From Sphingobacteriaceae bacterium (GTDB taxonomy: Bacteria > Bacteroidota > Bacteroidia > Sphingobacteriales > Sphingobacteriaceae), in assembly GCA_025450155.1 (NCBI GenBank), contig JANWIB010000016.1, positions 1 to 11,290 on the forward strand: a DNA stretch of 11,290 bases, given 5' to 3'. The position numbers were made by a program, and so were the translations under genes. The notes beneath the pieces were generated by a model. The model was not told the DNA's origin, did no database searches, and saw only the letters and a list, made by a program, of their open reading frames with translations. The first letter of the stretch is position 1; every line of letters starts with the position of its first letter. Positions 5,325 through 11,290 of the stretch are shown one piece after another.

Positions 5325-5552
5325 ATGCGAAGCACCAGCTTTAACGTTTATATTGATTTATTTAACAAAGGGGAGTTTAACGAAATTTTGGTTATTCCTC
5401 ACCGTACCAAATTCTCCGTGTTACTTGATGATAGGAAGCTCGCAACTATTGAAAAAAACAAAGAAAACAGTTGGGTAAAAGTGGAAGGGAGTATGCCCGG
5501 TGAGCAATTGGAACAGATTGGAAATATGATTAATCTTAAATTAGGCGCCTAA
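5325..5552 (+). CDS. small soluble protein, paralogue of the 74-aa protein at 4829
   Basis: A 75-residue protein without signal or membrane segment. F-N-V-Y-I at 6-10, alternating hydrophobic residues through about 42, Trp50, and a C-terminal helix (PGEQLEQIGNMINLKL, 58-73). The distance from the F-N motif to the Trp is the same as in the 74-aa protein, and the surrounding pattern (L-A-T-I-E-K-N against L-I-S-F-K-A-N) is conserved, which argues for duplication. Overall identity is low. The stop codon overlaps the first bases of its terminator. Function unknown. It is divergent to the 47-aa membrane-peptide ORF, which mirrors the arrangement of its paralogue. Confidence 0.75.
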   Translation: MRSTSFNVYIDLFNKGEFNEILVIPHRTKFSVLLDDRKLATIEKNKENSWVKVEGSMPGEQLEQIGNMINLKLGA

Positions 5553-5582
5553 ATGAACCTCCTATTTTCAGAGGTTCATTTT
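5551..5582 (+). terminator. Rho-independent terminator after the 75-aa gene
   Basis: AAATGAACCTC (5551-5561) and GAGGTTCATTT (5571-5581) form a perfect 11-bp stem with a 9-nt loop and a short T-run. It starts within the stop codon of the 75-aa gene. The convergent SlyD gene ends at 5603, so the hairpin probably serves both. Confidence 0.85.
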
Positions 5583-5602
5583 AAGTTGATAGGGAAGTGC
5601 AT

Positions 5603-6100
5603 TTAATGCCCCGAGTGACCATCTATTCCATGCGCATGTCCATGTGCAAGCTCATTTTTAGTGGCTTCTCTCACATTTAAAATAACTCCTTTAAAATGCA
5701 AGTCTTGTCCGGCCATAGGGTGGTTTAAATCAACAATAACCGCATTATCAGTAATTCCTGTTACACGTGCACGAAATTGGTTCCCCTGGTTATCCTGCAA
5801 AGGTAAAACAGAATCTACCTGTGGCATATCCGTACCACTAAACATATCTATAGGTAATTCCGTTATCGCGTTCTCATCTTTTTCACCATAAGCATCAACG
5901 GCAGTAAGTTCAAAATCGTAAGAATCGCCGACCGTAAGTCCACTTAAATGTTGCTCGAATTTAGGCAACATCATCCCTACCCCATATAGAAAAACCAGGG
6001 GATTTTCCTGGGTAGCCTGCTCTACAAATACTTTTTCACCATCTTTTGTGGTATACAAATCATACGTAAGCGCCACAACGCTGTTGGGTTTAATGTTCAT
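5603..6100 (-). CDS. slyD: SlyD-type FKBP peptidyl-prolyl cis-trans isomerase
   Basis: A 165-residue cytoplasmic protein with no signal peptide. The FKBP fold is split by the insert-in-flap chaperone domain, as in SlyD. It shows N-P-L-V-F-L-Y-G-x-G near 33-42 and G-L-T-V-G-D near 54-59. The insert spans about 73-125, and FKBP resumes with VDLNHPMAGQDLHFKGVILNV (about 123-143), the best-conserved SlyD segment. A short His-rich tail (H153, H155, H157, H162, H165) could bind Ni or other metal ions, as in SlyD, though it is far shorter than that of E. coli. The role is catalysing proline isomerisation and chaperoning of folding proteins. It lies 83 nt downstream of yyaL on the same strand, with a possible promoter in the gap. 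Confidence 0.92.
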   Translation of the reverse strand: MNIKPNSVVALTYDLYTTKDGEKVFVEQATQENPLVFLYGVGMMLPKFEQHLSGLTVGDSYDFELTAVDAYGEKDENAITELPIDMFSGTDMPQVDSVLPLQDNQGNQFRARVTGITDNAVIVDLNHPMAGQDLHFKGVILNVREATKNELAHGHAHGIDGHSGH

Positions 6101-6137
6101 GAATTTTGATTTTTGAAGCGAAGCCTAAGAAAAAGAG

Positions 6138-6168
6138 AACAGTTAAAAACTACTTTCGGGTTCCCAAA
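6138..6168 (-). promoter_or_regulatory. possible weak promoter of slyD
   Basis: Read leftward: TTTG (6165-6168), a 19-nt spacer, then TAACTGTT (6138-6145). The -33 box and spacing fit the Bacteroidetes consensus; the -7 box has two mismatches. It would allow slyD to be transcribed apart from yyaL. Confidence 0.35.
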
Positions 6169-6183
6169 CAACACACTTCTTTA

Positions 6184-8205
6184 TTAATTAATTTGCTTTA
6201 TCGCCTCTGTTATTTCTGTAACGGGTAAGCTGCATGTCCGGTTTTTACAAACAAATAGTTTGGTTTCGTCACTCCACTTATCCTGCAACAAAGGTAATGT
6301 TCCTGCGGTTCCTCCCAAGAGGATTTTGTTAGGAATATAAAACTTTTCCAGTTTGCGTCTTTTATTTTCAGCTTCAGGGCCCGTTATGACAATTTCCGAT
6401 AGCCCCTTAACTTTATATAGAAGTAAAATACCCCAATTGGAATAGGCCGATCCATAAGATTTAATTTGAGGATGCACATTTTTTAGCATTTGTTCAGCTC
6501 GCTGAATAAAATCCGTGTCGTAAAAAAAGTGGCCCAGTTTGTATAAATTATGTGCCATTACCGAATTAGATCCTGGAATAACATTATCCATGAGTTCGTG
6601 TTTTCTGGCTATTAGCTTTTCATCCTCTTTAGAGGTATAAAAAAACATATGTGTTTCATCATCAGAGAACTTTTTCAGAACATAATTTGTAAATGAATGA
6701 GCTTCATTTAACCAGCTTTCATCAAACGTAACTTCATATAACCCAATTAATCCATCTATCACAAAAGCATAATCATCTAAAAATGCTATATCATTCCTGT
6801 TTCGGCTTGAAGCAGGCTTGTACACTCGTTTTAACGATCCATCTTTCTGTTTTAAATGCTTCAAAATAAATTTGGCGCTTTCTAAAGCAAACGAAAGAAA
6901 TTCCGATTCGTCAAAAACCCGGTAAGCATCAGTAAAAGCTTTTAGCAGCATCCCATTCCATGAAGCCAAAATTTTATTATCCAATCCCGGGCGAATTCTT
7001 GCTTCCCGGTAAGCAAAGACTTTGATTTTCGCTTTTTCTATTTTTTCTTGAAGTTGATTTACCGGCATCCCCAGCATTTGAGCCATGGCTTCATCATCGT
7101 ATTTCCGGAATAAGATATTGGTACCCTCTTCTTCCCAATTTCCTTCATCGGTAACATTATAATAAATGCTGAAAACTTCCTCTTCCTGCCCCAGTATTTC
7201 TTTTAATTCTGATTTAGTAAACGTATAAAACTTTCCTTCCACCCCTTCGCTGTCCGCGTCTAAAGCCGAATAAAATCCGCCTTCCGCAGATCGCATCTCT
7301 CTTATTACCCAATCTATGGTTTCATACACTGTTTCTTTATAAAGTTGATCCTGAACATATTGATACGCTTCGGAATACAAGCCGATTAATTGTGCATTAT
7401 CGTAAAGCATTTTCTCAAAATGCGGCACATGCCATTTACCATCTACCGAATAACGGGCAAAGCCACCACCTATATGATCATATATCCCCCCAAAGGCCAT
7501 TTTTTGTAAGGTTAGGCGAGTAAGTACATGGGCAGCATCATCTTTCATTAGATGCGCATATTTCAGAATAAATTGCCAGTTATTGGGCAATGGAAACTTG
7601 GGCGCCCGGTTATAGCCTCCTTCCGTCATATCGAAACTGCGTTTCCAGGGTTCAAAAACCTCCACCATATCTTTTTCTGTATAATCTTCCTCCCGTTTTA
7701 CAAATTCTATCTTCTCACTTTGCTGTATCCCTTCGGTTAATCTTTCTGCATAGCCAATAGCTTCTTCCGGCTTTTCTTCCCAAAATGAGGCAAGATTGAG
7801 CAGCAAATTCATCCAGTCTTGTTTTTTGAAATAGGTACCGCCATAAATAGGGCGTTGATCCGGGAGGCAAAAGCAGTTTAAGGGCCATCCGCCAGAGCCT
7901 GTCATGAGCTGAACGGCATACATATAAACCTGGTCAATATCGGGCCGTTCTTCCCGATCTACTTTGATACAAACGAAATGCTTGTTCATAATTTCAGCCA
8001 CCTGCTCGTCTTCAAAGCTTTCATGTTCCATTACATGGCACCAATGACAAGCGGAATAACCGATGCTCACTACGATCAACTTATTTTCTTCCTTCGCTTT
8101 TTTTAAAGCTTCTTCTCCCCAGGGATACCAGTCCACCGGGTTATGAGCATGTTGTAGTAAATAAGGGGAGGTTTCGCGTATAAGGCGATTACTTGTAAGT
8201 TCCAT
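6184..8205 (-). CDS. YyaL/SSP411-type protein: thioredoxin-like plus (alpha/alpha)6 domain
   Basis: A 673-residue soluble protein, close in length to Bacillus YyaL. The N-terminus N-R-L-I-R-E-T-S-P-Y-L-L-Q-H-A-x-N-P-V-D-W (about 6-26) is the family hallmark. A thioredoxin-like domain (DUF255) follows with the C-H-W-C motif (C53, C56) and DREERPDIDQVYM. From about 180 onward comes an (alpha/alpha)6-barrel-like region with GGFARYSVDGKWHVPHFEKM and DADSEGVEGKFYTF, resembling N-acylglucosamine 2-epimerase and glycosidase scaffolds. The C-terminus has C-x4-C-S-L-P-V. Biochemical role is unsettled; a redox role has been suggested for the family. It is divergently paired with the dipeptide epimerase (80 nt between starts). 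No clear promoter was seen. Confidence 0.92.
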   Translation of the reverse strand: MELTSNRLIRETSPYLLQHAHNPVDWYPWGEEALKKAKEENKLIVVSIGYSACHWCHVMEHESFEDEQVAEIMNKHFVCIKVDREERPDIDQVYMYAVQLMTGSGGWPLNCFCLPDQRPIYGGTYFKKQDWMNLLLNLASFWEEKPEEAIGYAERLTEGIQQSEKIEFVKREEDYTEKDMVEVFEPWKRSFDMTEGGYNRAPKFPLPNNWQFILKYAHLMKDDAAHVLTRLTLQKMAFGGIYDHIGGGFARYSVDGKWHVPHFEKMLYDNAQLIGLYSEAYQYVQDQLYKETVYETIDWVIREMRSAEGGFYSALDADSEGVEGKFYTFTKSELKEILGQEEEVFSIYYNVTDEGNWEEEGTNILFRKYDDEAMAQMLGMPVNQLQEKIEKAKIKVFAYREARIRPGLDNKILASWNGMLLKAFTDAYRVFDESEFLSFALESAKFILKHLKQKDGSLKRVYKPASSRNRNDIAFLDDYAFVIDGLIGLYEVTFDESWLNEAHSFTNYVLKKFSDDETHMFFYTSKEDEKLIARKHELMDNVIPGSNSVMAHNLYKLGHFFYDTDFIQRAEQMLKNVHPQIKSYGSAYSNWGILLLYKVKGLSEIVITGPEAENKRRKLEKFYIPNKILLGGTAGTLPLLQDKWSDETKLFVCKNRTCSLPVTEITEAIKQIN

Positions 8206-8240
8206 AATTACTTTTAGCTACAATTGCTAACGTCAAAAAG

Positions 8241-8272
8241 TTTACCCGTTTTGCTGGCAATATCTATATTTA
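8241..8272 (+). promoter_or_regulatory. weak promoter candidate of the epimerase gene
   Basis: TTTA (8241-8244), a 20-nt spacer and TATATTTA (8265-8272). Each box differs from the Bacteroidetes consensus by one base (final A for G). Transcription would start a few bases before the ATG at 8286. Confidence 0.3.
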
Positions 8273-8285
8273 GGGCGAATTTACG

Positions 8286-9386
8286 ATGATGAAAATTACC
8301 CATACAGAAATTTACCGGTTCAGTATCCCGATGGAGCCTTTTGTAATTGCAACGGGGACCATGGATTACGCTCAAAATGTATTGATAAAAATTTATACTG
8401 ATGAAGGATTTTGTGGCATAGGCGAATGTTCTGCCTTCCCGATGATTGTTGGCGAAACCCAGGATACCTGCCTGGTTTTGGCCAAAGACTTTGCTAAAGT
8501 CTGGAAAGAGAAAGACCCGTTAGACATCCCCGAAAGGATGAAGGAACTGAACGATTATGTGGCACATAATTTTACCATTAAAAGTGCCTTTGATATGGCT
8601 TTATATGATATTGCTTCGAAAGCCGTGAATAAGCCCTTGTACAAATTTCTTAATGGTGAAAAAAGAACGGTGGAGTCGGATATCACGATAGGTATTGGAA
8701 AACCGGATGACATGGCCGCAGCCGCCATCCAGTTTAAAAAAGCGGGAGCCACGATGCTTAAAGTAAAACTGGGGAAAGATATTAAAACGGATTTGGAGCG
8801 GATGCAGAAAATAAGCTCCGCAGTTGGCACTGAAATGATTTTACGGATTGATGCCAACCAGGGCTGGAGTTTTGAAGATGCTGCTCAAATTTTGCAGGAC
8901 ATGAAGGATTTAAACATTCAGTTCTGCGAACAACCCATGCGCAAATCGTATGACGACCGCCTGGCCGAATTGCGAAAAATTTCGCCGATAAAAATTATGG
9001 CTGATGAAAGCTGCTTTGATCATCACGATGCCCGAAAATTAATCAAGGCCAATGCCTGCGATTACATCAATATTAAATTTGCCAAATCGGGCGGGATATT
9101 GGAAGCACTTAAAATTTACGAAACGGCAACGGCGGCAGGAATTGCCTGCATGATTGGCGGGATGCTGGAAAGCCGGGTAGCATTAAGCGCCAAGTTGCAT
9201 TTTGCTTATGCATGCCCTGAAATCCGGTTCTTCGACCTGGACACCTGCAAGATTGGCCATTTAGAAGACCCTGTTATTGGCGGCGCCGAATACAAGGGCT
9301 TTTTCCTAGACCTCCCGGATGTACCAGGAATTGGCGCCGATGTGGATGAGGCTTTTTTAAGGAAATATGAGCGTTTCATGGTTTAA
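8286..9386 (+). CDS. dipeptide epimerase (L-Ala-D/L-Glu type), enolase superfamily
   Basis: A 366-residue cytoplasmic enzyme of the muconate-lactonizing subgroup. N-terminal capping domain (about 1-120), then a TIM-barrel domain. Catalytic and metal positions are all present: K159-V-K161 (K161 expected as acid/base), metal ligands D189 (LRIDANQGW), E215 (CEQP) and D240 (MADES), and the opposing lysine in NIKFAKSGG (K264). D317-L-D319 in FFDLDT is the D-x-D that binds the dipeptide ammonium group in L-Ala-D/L-Glu epimerases. In that pathway the enzyme converts L-Ala-D-Glu from peptidoglycan recycling to L-Ala-L-Glu; substrate range in Bacteroidetes homologues varies, so the exact dipeptide is inferred. 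Starts ATG-ATG, so Met1 or Met2 is possible. A hairpin follows the stop. Confidence 0.92.
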   Translation: MMKITHTEIYRFSIPMEPFVIATGTMDYAQNVLIKIYTDEGFCGIGECSAFPMIVGETQDTCLVLAKDFAKVWKEKDPLDIPERMKELNDYVAHNFTIKSAFDMALYDIASKAVNKPLYKFLNGEKRTVESDITIGIGKPDDMAAAAIQFKKAGATMLKVKLGKDIKTDLERMQKISSAVGTEMILRIDANQGWSFEDAAQILQDMKDLNIQFCEQPMRKSYDDRLAELRKISPIKIMADESCFDHHDARKLIKANACDYINIKFAKSGGILEALKIYETATAAGIACMIGGMLESRVALSAKLHFAYACPEIRFFDLDTCKIGHLEDPVIGGAEYKGFFLDLPDVPGIGADVDEAFLRKYERFMV

Positions 9387-9400
9387 TTCTTTCCCACTAC

Positions 9401-9429
9401 TGAAGGGCTGATAGAAGGTCAACCCTTCA
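9401..9429 (+). terminator. hairpin after the epimerase gene, weak terminator
   Basis: TGAAGGG (9401-9407) pairs with CCCTTCA (9423-9429), continued past one mismatch by TGA/TCA (9409-9411 with 9419-9421). The stem is good, but no T-run follows (TTCTGCC), so it may act as an RNA 3'-end stabiliser rather than a classic terminator. It lies 15 nt past the stop. Confidence 0.45.
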
Positions 9430-9521
9430 TTCTGCCAAACAACTCCAACAGAACTTATTTTAATTCAATGTTGAGCCGATTTATTCCCAGGATTAAGCTG
9501 ATTTTATTGGTGCGATCTTTT

Positions 9522-10301
9522 TTATAATGGCATAAACCCATTTTCCATTGTTTTTTCATCCATACCCATAAATGAATAATGCCTAGGTAAGTACCAGGAT
9601 AAAGTCTGCATTACCGTTCTATATGCTTCTTCGTTTTTAAAATTATATGGTGTCACATTAAATACCAAGTCCTGCAAAACACCTTGTCCATTTGCCATTT
9701 TTCGCATCATAAGTAAAACCTTAGGAGATTCAATTCCATTCATTTTTAAGAAGGCACTCAATAATTTTCTTGTTACCTGAGGCAATAAAGTTTCAGAAGG
9801 TTGTCCAATAATTACTTCTTCATTTTCTTCAATTGTTTCCTCCTCAGTTGCTTTTGAAAAGGAATGTTCATCGCTTGTATAAAAGGTTTTATTCAAATGT
9901 AAATTTAAAATATCGCCATAGGAGAGCACCCAATCTGGCTGTTGTTCTGTCGGATTGATTACTATTCCAAAGCCTTCTTCCAATAAAAAATCATCCTTCA
10001 TTCTATCAATTACAAAACATTGGAATGCCCTATGAGGTTCTGGTAGAAAAAGTTGAAAATAGGGAAGTCCATCAGGCCCCGTTACAACTTGTGGATCACC
10101 ACACCTAAAGCTGGCTTCTGCCAAATTTGATAGAAATTTATGAGTCCAATTTTGATCTCTATCTTTGTGTGGTATCTTAACTAAATTAACAATTTCACCC
10201 GTCTTGTTTAAATCGCCAAAATATTTTTCATTTTGAGGATTTTGTTGTTGTGTGGGTTCGTTTGCGTTGTCTTTTTTCTTCAAGAAATCAAATAGTCCCA
10301 T
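9522..10301 (-). CDS. uncharacterised cytoplasmic protein, 259 aa
   Basis: Not recognised. It begins MGLFDFLKKK, an amphipathic start common in Bacteroidetes proteins of unknown function, followed by an N/Q-rich spacer (about 11-25). The body is rich in aromatic residues, with YFQLFLPEPHRAFQCFVIDR (81-100), then EEGFGIVINP (108-117) and WVLSYGDILNLHL (124-136). An acidic low-complexity segment (TEEETIEENEEV, about 152-163) separates this from a C-terminal part (about 168-259) ending with WYLPRHYSFMGMDE. This suggests two globular pieces joined by a flexible acidic linker. No signal peptide, no membrane segment, no catalytic motif seen. It is convergent with the epimerase gene and 69 nt from the M20 gene upstream on the same strand. 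Confidence 0.8.
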   Translation of the reverse strand: MGLFDFLKKKDNANEPTQQQNPQNEKYFGDLNKTGEIVNLVKIPHKDRDQNWTHKFLSNLAEASFRCGDPQVVTGPDGLPYFQLFLPEPHRAFQCFVIDRMKDDFLLEEGFGIVINPTEQQPDWVLSYGDILNLHLNKTFYTSDEHSFSKATEEETIEENEEVIIGQPSETLLPQVTRKLLSAFLKMNGIESPKVLLMMRKMANGQGVLQDLVFNVTPYNFKNEEAYRTVMQTLSWYLPRHYSFMGMDEKTMENGFMPL

Positions 10302-10316
10302 ATTATTCTATGAATT

Positions 10317-10341
10317 ATTCCTCGCTCTGCTCGGAATGACG
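10317..10341. repeat. dispersed REP-like intergenic repeat
   Basis: The intergenic stretch ATTCCTCGCTCTGCTCGG-AATGACG reads, on the other strand, CGTCATTCCGAGC-AGAGCGAGGAAT. This core (GTCATTCCGAGC...GAGCGAGGAAT) is recalled as a repeated intergenic element found in many copies in several bacterial genomes, including Bacteroidetes. Only one copy is in this window, so repetition cannot be shown here. It lies between two leftward genes. Confidence 0.55.
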
Positions 10342-10370
10342 AATTCGCTTTTGAGGCAGCCGGTTTTTAT

Positions 10371-11290
10371 TTATTTACTAAGTTCAGCAAAATACTTATG
10401 AAACAACGGAATAGTTTCTATCCCTTTATAAAAATTGGCAATATCATACTTCTCGTTAGGCGAGTGCAAGTTATCGCTATCTAAGCCAAAACCCATCAAT
10501 ACCGTTTTTATGCCCAATTCTTTTTCAAAAAGAGAAACAATTGGAATACTGCCGCCGCCGCGGGTAGGGATAGGCCTTTTGCCAAAAGCTGTTTCAATGG
10601 CTTTTTCAGCTGCTTTAAACGCCACGCTGTCGGTAGGAGTAACTACCGGTTCGCCGCCATGATGTGGGGTGACTTTCACTTTCACATAGTTAGGCGCAAT
10701 TTTTTCGAAATGCGTTTTAAATAATTGGGTAATCTTTTCAGAATTTTGGCCGGGCACCAAACGCATCGAGATTTTAGCATGTGCTTTTGATGGCAGCACC
10801 GTTTTAGCGCCTTCGCCAATATACCCCCCCCAAATGCCATTTACTTCTAATGTGGGGCGAATACCTGTGCGTTCGATGGTGGTATAGCCCTTTTCTCCCC
10901 AAAGTTCCTTCACTTCCAAATCCTTTTTATATTCTTCCTCATCAAAAGGAGCTTGATTTAGCTCTTCCCGATCTTGCTCACTTACAGGGAGCACATCATC
11001 ATAAAATCCGGGAATGAGGATATGATTGTTTTCATCATGCAGCGAGGCAATCATCTTACAAAGAACAGTTGCCGGATTAGCCACCGCACCACCATATACA
11101 CCAGAGTGTAAATCCCTGTTTGGCCCGGTTACCTCCACCTCTAAATAAGAGAGCCCGCGTAACCCGATTTCCAATGATGGATTTTCTAAGCTGATCATCG
11201 CCGTATCGGATATGAGCACCACATCGGCTTTCAGTTTTTGCTTGTTTTCTTTAACAAAGATGCTCAGGTTAGAAGAACCCACCTCTTCTT
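10371..11290 (-). CDS. M20 family dipeptidase (N-terminus beyond the window)
   Basis: A partial gene: the frame stays open to the window edge, and 305 residues are visible of an expected total near 455. The apparent start is a GTG inside the E-E-V-G-S-S-N-L motif, not a real start, since GAA and GAG codons precede it in frame. M20 features seen: the edge E-E pair (catalytic and metal Glu), the metal Asp in LISDTAM, the substrate His in DLHSGVYGGAVANP, and the C-terminal metal His in DNLHSPNEKY. The layout matches the CNDP/carnosinase-like group with a dimerisation domain inserted, around GVYGGAV to about GQNSEKI. It hydrolyses dipeptides with a two-metal centre. The stop is 69 nt upstream of the next leftward gene. 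No good terminator was seen. Confidence 0.92.
   Translation of the reverse strand, partial: EEVGSSNLSIFVKENKQKLKADVVLISDTAMISLENPSLEIGLRGLSYLEVEVTGPNRDLHSGVYGGAVANPATVLCKMIASLHDENNHILIPGFYDDVLPVSEQDREELNQAPFDEEEYKKDLEVKELWGEKGYTTIERTGIRPTLEVNGIWGGYIGEGAKTVLPSKAHAKISMRLVPGQNSEKITQLFKTHFEKIAPNYVKVKVTPHHGGEPVVTPTDSVAFKAAEKAIETAFGKRPIPTRGGGSIPIVSLFEKELGIKTVLMGFGLDSDNLHSPNEKYDIANFYKGIETIPLFHKYFAELSK

Noticed and set aside
8555..8857. 100-codon leftward ORF opposite the epimerase
   Set aside because: Shadow of the epimerase, whose active-site residues are all present.
10435..10662. 75-codon rightward ORF opposite the M20 gene
   Set aside because: Shadow of the M20 coding frame, which has clear catalytic motifs.

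Overview
The window looks like ordinary chromosome from a low-GC member of the Bacteroidetes, most likely Sphingobacteriaceae or a close relative (inference). The signs are: a promoter close to the Bacteroidetes form TTTG-N19-TAnnTTTG; almost no Shine-Dalgarno sequences; and typical Bacteroidetes proteins, namely a YtxH-like protein, a YbiT-type ABC-F ATPase with a degenerate second nucleotide site, a SlyD-type FKBP, a YyaL/DUF255 protein and a D-x-D type dipeptide epimerase. No transposase, integrase, phage gene or CRISPR array was seen.

Layout. 1-1359: a terminator, a leftward YtxH-like membrane protein, then a rightward lipoprotein of the NodB polysaccharide deacetylase family. 1454-3301: an ABC-F gene with its own near-consensus promoter, then tRNA-Lys(CTT), whose terminator is shared with the convergent gene. 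3299-4000: a leftward flavin/NAD(P)H reductase of the FNR family. 4055-5552: a stretch where standard gene calling finds only two small rightward ORFs (74 and 75 aa). They look like divergent paralogues. Reading the minus strand by hand adds three short ORFs of 36, 39 and 47 codons, each with one strongly hydrophobic segment and two of them placed divergently to the paralogues. This gives two copies of a 'small membrane peptide / small soluble protein' divergent pair and is the most interesting part of the window. 5603-8205: leftward SlyD and YyaL genes. 8286-9386: a rightward dipeptide epimerase. 9522-10301: a leftward protein of unknown function. 10371-11290: a leftward M20 dipeptidase, cut by the window edge just inside its EE metal/catalytic motif.

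How the genes work together. Most are single-gene units with alternating strands, so few operons are expected. The dipeptide epimerase (L-Ala-D/L-Glu type, muropeptide recycling) and the M20 dipeptidase could both serve dipeptide catabolism, but they are on opposite strands and separated by an unrelated gene. SlyD and YyaL are on the same strand 83 nt apart and may be partly co-transcribed, although SlyD may have its own weak promoter. The deacetylase acts at the envelope; ABC-F and tRNA-Lys belong to translation.
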